From: Chondrilla cf. caribensis
Lineage: Eukaryota > Porifera > Demospongiae > Chondrillida > Chondrillidae
DNA: 37,500 nt
NCBI GenBank assembly: GCA_964020155.1
Contig: OZ026557.1
Span: 4,533,966-4,571,465, forward strand
Direction of reading: 5' to 3'
In this document: piece after piece, positions 31,381 through 37,500 of the stretch
How positions within the stretch are numbered: position 1 is the first letter of the stretch
How the letters are laid out: the number at the start of each line of letters is the position of its first letter
Made by a program: the position numbers and the translations under genes
Notes under the pieces: model-generated
Databases searched by the model: none
What the model was told of the DNA's origin: nothing
Seen by the model: the letters and a program-made list of their open reading frames with translations, nothing else

Positions 31381-33286
31381 CTTCTTGCTTTGCTACCAGC
31401 TGAATTGACAGAAGCAAAATCAATGTAACATTGTTTTTTGTGCTTTTTATACGTACATAATTTAGTAGATGGTAATATATTTCCTTTTTAACACAATTCT
31501 TTATGCTAAGGACAGCTCAACAAACACTAACAAGACACAGGATATGGACAGTAGTGTTGGGGTGTGCGCGTGTGCATGCTCTTGCACGCCGAGTTCAGCA
31601 GCATTCATCGGTCGGTGGGCCCTGGAGTTCGTGGGCCACGGCCAGCCATATTGTCATCCTTGTGTGCACTCACACCCAATCATTAACTTGTAACTATAAT
31701 AATATTGCATACATTATAATAATGTATTATGTATTATGTATTGAACATTAGTAATTATTGTTTTATATGCGAAAGCACCTGTGCATTGTACTGTTGTGCT
31801 ACGTATATTACTTAGTGTTATGATGTCTATGAATCTGTAGGAATATACTATATAATTATCACATAATATGTACATATGTAGTTGAGTCTATTATTTATTA
31901 ACAAATTGCAGAGTTTGAAACGACAGTAGCACCCCCTTGAGCTTAGAGACCATATCAGATATGAAAACATCACAGTAATTGAACCACTATATTTCCCGTC
32001 CTGGGAAGTTACATGAACGTACTGTACATGCCGTATTAATCTATGCATTCGGACATGCTTCAGGATTAGGACCACCTACAACACAAATACACACATGCAT
32101 ATAACTTCTTTAGTTCAATACATGTGTTTACTTCGTCCAGTCCACTTCTAACTTTGCCTTATTAAACTAATTATTGTGCTAGTTAATTAATTTTGATCAA
32201 AGTATTAATTACGTATCATGATAAAAATGGAGTCTATTATTGTGAAACAGGTTTATCATTATTGTACAGGTCTAACTAAAAGTCACATAATCATTCATCA
32301 ACGAACACTCAACAATGAACAGTTACAGTAGCATCCCCTTGTTCACACAACAGAAGTAATTCATGATTAGAAACTGAAGACTCAGACTGTCCTATAAGAG
32401 TGAATTTAACATAACACGACAATACTGTTATTATGTGTGCAATATTGTGTGATGTGCTTAGTAAGTACCTGGGTTAGTACACACTCCTGGTTAGTGAGTA
32501 CCTGGGTTAGTACATACTCCTGGTTGGTGAGTACCTGGGTTAGTACACAGTCCTGGTTAGTGAGTACCTGGGTTAGTACACACTCCCGGTTAGTGAGTAC
32601 CTGGGTTAGTACACCCTCCCGGTTAGTGAGTACCTGGGTTAGTACACCCTCCCGGTTAGTGAGTACCTGGGTTAGTACACCCTCCCGGTTAGTGAGTACC
32701 TGGGTTAGTACACACTCCCGGTTAGTGAGTACCTGGGTTAGTACACCCTCCCAGTTAGTGAGTACCTGGGTTAGTACACACTCCTGGTTAGTGAGTACCT
32801 GGGTTAGTACACACTCCTGGTTAGTGAGTACCTGGGTTAGTACACGCTCCTGGCTACTGAGTACCTGGGTCAGTACACACTCCTGGTCAGTACACACTCC
32901 TGGTTAGTACACACTCCTGGTCAGTACACACTCCAGATTAGTACACACTCCTGGTCAGTACACACTCCTGATTAGTACACACTCCTGGTTGGTGAGTACA
33001 CTCCACCCAGTCCCTAACTCATGTACACTATATCAACCAGTACTGATAGTAAGTATGTACCTCTGATAATATGTGCAGATTTGGTGTGCCCTTCAAGGTA
33101 ATTGCGTACCAATGTAGTTGGACTATATTACATGAAGATTTGTATATATGTGATGATTACATAGATCTCTACTAAATTTTGGAATAAATTAATGAAAATA
33201 AAGAACAATAATTACAAAATCAAAACTCGGCAGAATTGATACCATGTTGCATCCAATGCTGATGTCACATGAACAAAACATGCAAC
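31381..33286. other. Spacer between SAND-SAM and PEX5 (convergent)
   Basis: It holds two 3' ends, a GC-rich patch at about 31555-31650 with a weak open frame I do not trust, AT-rich sequence with no gene from 31700 to 32400, and a minisatellite array from 32464. Confidence 0.5.
32464..33000 (-). repeat. Composite 33-bp / 17-bp minisatellite downstream of PEX5
   Basis: Alternating GGTTAGTACACACTCCT (or CCCTCCC) and GGTTAGTGAGTACCTG halves give units of about 33 bp, followed from 32880 by simple 17-bp units with CAGTACACACTCCTGG. On the PEX5 strand the first half reads AGGAGTGTGTACTAACC, the same 17-mer as in the arrays at 27330 and 29517. Open frames across it are artefacts of a period divisible by three. 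Confidence 0.9.
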
Positions 33287-33764
33287 TCATTTTTGGTCAA
33301 TGTTGAAATGTTTCATGAGATGGTCGATATCTTTGGCATTAGTGGGGTCAAGCAGATCTGTGGCTCCCATGTACATCAGCGATAAACGGAGGCTGGACCA
33401 GATGGAGTCAGACATAGCGCCCTGCATGGTGCTGCCGTTGGTGGAAGCGGATCTTTGAAAGTGGAGTGCAGAGATGAAGTGCTCGATCGACTCTCTGTAT
33501 GTAGGCATGAGAAAGGAATGTGAGGTTGGTTCATGACAAGGTCAGTTGTGTTGGACTGGAATAAGCTCAGATGTACGTACTTGCACAAAGTACATGATAT
33601 ATGTATCTGGGATAATATTACTAGACACACACAAACAAGTTAACACAAAAACACACACACACACAAATACATACACACCACACCACACACACACACACAC
33701 ACACATGCACGCACGCACGCACACACACACCACACCACACCACACACAACACAGACACACCACA

Positions 33765-33836
<72 letters not shown>

Positions 33837-34045
33837 GTATGCCTTGAGATTGATACAGCTAATACCAAGGTTATATCGTGCCCTCACGAAGTCAGGTCGT
33901 AGCTCCAATGCTTTGTGGTAGGCATGTACAGCCTGCGGAGTAGCATAAGAATAGTCTTGATGTGAGTACATATGTACATACATATATGTTGACACACAGT
34001 AGCATGCATGTACGTGCACGCACACACACAATCACACACATGCCT

Positions 34046-34085
<40 letters not shown>

Positions 34086-35013
34086 CTTCTCTGATTGGTT
34101 ATTATTTGCTAATGTTGCACCTAGTTTATTCCAAAGCATTGCATCCTGCAGATCACATGACACACATGTGACAAACTTGCTAAATTTCATTGAAATATTG
34201 GGTAAAAGGTCAAATTCACATACATAACATCAAGTGCAAAATGGCAGATTTCAATGGACTTCAAACCAAAGAAACAGGGTAGTCTTTAGAACAATATTGG
34301 AAAGTGAACACGCTCCAGGTTAATCCCTCAAATCTAAGAGGTCTGCTGAATATATACAACTTTACAGGTTGAAAAACCAGCCAATCCCATACAGCCGGAC
34401 TGGACTATGAATCAACAGATTTCGATAGACTGTACACCAAAAAAACGTGAAGTCTTCAGGTAAATATCTAAAGGTAATCAAGTGTGTGCAGTGGTCGAAA
34501 TGTAATATTTAAAAGTTGAATGAAGGGTTAGTGGTCCATTTGGAAGGGGTAGGAGGGTGCTATGCCTTGGTATAGCTGGGGAAAACCCTGGAACTTTTCT
34601 CCATTAAACCAGTGATAGGCTCACCTGGGGGTTGACTTGTAAAGCTGCTGTGAAGCAATCCACAGCCTTGTCAAACTCCCTTGTCAAGTTAAAAAGGATC
34701 CCAAGTCCAACCTACAAAGGTGAATTGGACAGCAGAGGAGAGAAGAGGGGAGGAGAAGGGACAGAATAGATTGTGAAGGGAAGGAGAAACAGTCTCTACA
34801 ACATTTATTTGCATCGGTATATCAAATACAACAGAGATGTGAACCCAACAGGCACATACACAACATGAAGACACACAAAACATACATGTGAACACATGTA
34901 TACACATAGTGTACACATGCACGCATGCATGCACACACACACATGCACACACACAGGCACACACACACATGCACACACGCAGGCACACACACCATAGATA
35001 CTCTAACAACACA

Positions 35014-35091
<78 letters not shown>

Positions 35092-37361
35092 ATAGATACT
35101 CTAACACACACACACACACACACAACTCTCACCTGTACTTGTGGGTCCACTTTATTAGGAGAGGCTTGCGCTGCAGAAATGTAGACATCAGCCAGTTCCG
35201 CAAATGTTTTCTGGTCAGCTATCGACTGGTATAAGGAGGGCACCTGTTGTTTTTGTGGGGCGGAAAGATGGGCTGCCAGCTGAGAGTACCTGTAAGGGAG
35301 GCAAACAAGAGAGCAGGTGGGCTTAGTCTTACTTAGCCAGGACTCAGTTCCCCATTTTTTTCTTGTCTGCAGGCAATTATGCAACAACTGGACAAAGTGC
35401 AGGAATAGGACATGACGAAGATTGACTTCTGTATTCCACAATACAGTGGGACCTGGATATAAAGGACACCCTTGGGACCCAACCTAGTGGATGGTGTACA
35501 GTGGGACCTGGATATAAAGGACACCTTTGAGACCAACCTAGTGGATGGTGTACAGTGGGACCTGGATATAAAGGACACCTTTGAGACCAACCTAGTGGAT
35601 GGTGTACAGTGGGACCTGGATATAAAGGACACCCTTGGGATCCAACCTAGTGGATGGTGTACAGTGGAACCTGGATATAAAGGACACTCTTGGGACCCAA
35701 CCTAGTGGATGGTGTACAGTGGGACCTGGATATAAAGGACACCTTTGAGACCAACCTAGTGGATGGTGTACAGTAGAACCTGGATATAAAGGACACTCTT
35801 GGGACCCAACCTAGTGGATGGTGTACAGTGGAACCTGGATATAAAGGACACTCTTGGGACCCAACCTAGTGGATGGTGTACAGTAGAACCTGGATATAAA
35901 GGACACTCTTGGGACCCAACCTAGTGGATGGCGTACAGTAGAACCTGGATATAAAGGACACTCACTGTGGGTTGTTACTTATCCATCTCCTCAGCATCTC
36001 ACAAGCCTCAGTGCTACGTAGCTCATTTGTGTAGCTAACTGCCAGGCCCATCAGAGCCGTGAGGTTTTCTGGTTCCAATTCCAAACATCTGAAATGGAAA
36101 TGTGGATCAAAACACATGCAACTACACACAGTACATATATACTGTATGTATATGTACCACACATGAAGCAACCACAACATACAATGCACACTGTTCATAC
36201 AGTAGATGCACAATATGTACGTAACCACTGTAGATATATACGTACACATTCAAAGTATTTTAAATACACACAGTATATACATATACTCTTGTATCCTGGT
36301 TGAGGGGAGGATCAAAGAGAATTCTGTGCGCACATAAGCCATGTAGCACAGGTCAGTGATACAGCACAGGTCACCAGACAGGTTTAATTGCTAGGATTAA
36401 TTGCGTGAGAATAAGGCAGGAAATTAGTAAACACATTTCTAATGCATATAATACATTGTATAGGACTATTCGCATATTTACAGTATAAATTGTCTATCCT
36501 TCACCACTCCAGGATACAAGTTAGTTGTATCCTGCCTAGGTGTGAGACAGCACTAGGTAAGATATTACATACAGTACACACTGTGTGTATGCATGTACAT
36601 GGTACTAATGTAGAGTACGTGCTGACCTTTCTAGCGCAGCTATGGCCATAATCTCCATTTCATTGTCTGCTTGAGAGGTGCCCAGATACTGCCAAGCTTC
36701 AGCATGGTCTGGGTTGGCTTTTACCTGCAAACCCCAGATATACTGGATTCAGTATACTAAAACAACAATCTGGATAACATTTCAGTATACTAAAGTATCA
36801 GTTTGTATAACAACTCAGTACACAAAATTTTGAGTTTGTATAACATCTTAGTATACTAAACCCTCAGGAATGGTGTAACATCAGTATACTAAACCACCTT
36901 CAGTATAAAACATATGTATATTAAACCACCTCTTGTATAACACATCGGTATACTAAACCACCTCTAATATAACACATCTGTATATTAAACCACCTCTTGT
37001 ATAACACATCAGTATACTAAATCACCTCCAGTATAACACATCTGTATACTACGTATGTATTGATTGAGCATTGATACAAGTACAACACCATAATTACATA
37101 TTATCACTGGGATTTACACAAAACAACCAACTTATTCACAGCTAGAAACTTAACACATGTACACAAAGCAACAAACGACACATCCAGAGTAAACAAACAA
37201 ACAACATGAACACAAGACATCACAGGAACGATTCCGCTCACAGCTGCTTCAAAGAGGAGAATGGCAGAGGGTAAATCTCCTTCTCTCAGTTTGAGCAATC
37301 CCTTCTCAAAAGCTTCCTTTATCCCTTCATGTGGATTCTGTTCCACAAACTTGTACTCGTT
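33287..37361 (-). CDS. PEX5: Peroxisomal targeting signal 1 receptor PEX5, C-terminal part
   Basis: PEX5 binds C-terminal SKL-type signals in the cytosol and ferries cargo into peroxisomes. Eight exons in the window, in coding order: 37361-37242, 36724-36627, 36088-35966, 35289-35133, 34711-34625, 34145-34086, 33932-33835, 33494-33287, coding for the last 316 residues. The first begins in phase 0, and upstream exons lie beyond the window, so the N-terminal PEX14-binding region is not seen. The TPR array is complete: [61 protein letters not shown] with [28 protein letters not shown], and [17 protein letters not shown]. The asparagines of the last two motifs, which hold the cargo tail in known structures, are present. 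The C-terminal bundle has [14 protein letters not shown]. Confidence 0.95.
33650..33834 (+). repeat. (CA)n microsatellite touching a PEX5 splice donor
   Basis: CA runs with CCACACC and GCACGCACG interruptions. On the sense strand the exon ends GCATACAG and the intron starts directly as GTGTGTGT. Confidence 0.95.
34021..34083 (+). repeat. (CA)n microsatellite at a PEX5 splice donor
   Basis: The sense strand reads exon GAGAAG then GTGTGTTTGTGTGTG, so the tract starts in the donor itself. Confidence 0.9.
34146..34624. other. PEX5 intron without recognisable features
   Basis: Unique-looking sequence between two PEX5 exons; two weakly similar segments around 34240 and 34410 (TTTCAATGGACTTCAAACC and TTTCGATAGACTGTACACC) hint at an old internal duplication. 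Nothing coding seen. Confidence 0.4.
34920..35123 (+). repeat. (CA)n microsatellite after a PEX5 splice donor
   Basis: CA tract with two copies of CCATAGATACTCTAAC about 95 bases apart. It starts about ten bases after the donor at 35132 (sense GTGAGAGTTGTGTGTG). Confidence 0.95.
35444..35962 (+). repeat. 54-55 bp satellite resembling a MITE end, PEX5 intron
   Basis: Ten tandem units start with CAGTGGGACCTGGATATAAA (or GTAGAACC variants) and end in AACCTAGTGGATGGTGTA. The start of each unit resembles the CAGTGGAACC ends of the MITEs in this window. The array runs up to the exon: its last unit supplies GAGTGTCC just after the GT of the donor at 35965. Confidence 0.9.
36725..37060 (+). repeat. 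Roughly 35-bp AT-rich minisatellite, PEX5 intron
   Basis: About nine degenerate units of the type GTATACTAAACCACCTC with TGTATAACACATCA. Units become more alike toward the right. It lies just after the exon that ends the window's PEX5 series, in the antisense direction TACTAAA. Confidence 0.85.
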
Positions 37362-37500
37362 CTAAGAGTGGACAAGATCAACTGTCACCACAGCATGCTG
37401 CAACCGGTACATTCACTGTGCATGCAAATACACCTGTACCTACAAGATACGTATGTTGGCATTAAGAGGTTTTTGTTACGGTCAGTGCTGTTGTGAAGAG

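Noticed and set aside
31545..31695. Cysteine-rich open frame with FVGHGQPYCHPC, weakly LIM-like
   Set aside because: Only half a LIM finger, no splice partner found and no upstream exon; probably chance in a GC-rich patch.
31900..32345. Transposon bounded by CAGTAGCACCCCCTTG-like ends
   Set aside because: The two similar segments are in direct, not inverted, orientation and have no target duplication.
29517..33000. CRISPR-like regular arrays
   Set aside because: Units are contiguous with no unique spacers, and the window is eukaryotic; they are minisatellites.

Overview
The window is nuclear DNA from an animal. It holds spliced genes with GT-AG introns, metazoan domain combinations (SAND plus SAM, mannose-6-phosphate-receptor-like domains) and a very heavy load of (CA)n/(GT)n microsatellites, minisatellites and small inverted-repeat transposons. 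Protein similarity to vertebrate orthologues is clear but moderate and introns are often short, so I suspect an invertebrate, possibly an early-branching one such as a sponge. The sequence alone does not settle the species.

Seven protein-coding genes can be assembled exon by exon, with reading phase kept across every junction. From left to right: two tandem paralogous type I membrane proteins with mannose-6-phosphate-receptor-homology (MRH) ectodomains (plus strand, 676-4495 and 4953-8328); GMP synthase (minus strand, 14 exons, 17597-9028); RNA polymerase II subunit RPB4/POLR2D (plus strand, 3 exons, 17624-19384); the nucleolar pre-rRNA processing factor ESF1 (minus strand, 13 exons, 28048-19503); a compact SAND plus SAM nuclear protein (plus strand, 3 exons, 28141-31380); and the PTS1 import receptor PEX5 (minus strand, 3'-most 8 exons, 37361-33287, 5' part beyond the window). 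After the MRH pair the genes alternate strictly in orientation. GMPS/POLR2D are head to head with 26 bp between start codons, ESF1/SAND-SAM are head to head with 92 bp between them, and POLR2D/ESF1 are tail to tail with 118 bp between stops. The single-copy genes are housekeeping functions (purine synthesis, transcription, ribosome biogenesis, peroxisome import) that share promoters rather than a pathway.

Almost everything else is introns filled with simple repeats. The most striking pattern is that long GT microsatellites sit at or just after 5' splice sites, and read GT on the sense strand of whichever gene they lie in, so the motif flips between CA and GT when gene orientation flips. Other notable structures are a recent gene-conversion tract between the MRH paralogues that includes an intron, a 17-bp minisatellite whose every unit carries a TACTAAC branch-point-like heptamer in the sense direction of the adjacent gene, a large inverted duplication built around a TA-flanked MITE, and a 54-55 bp satellite resembling a MITE end that runs up to a PEX5 splice donor.
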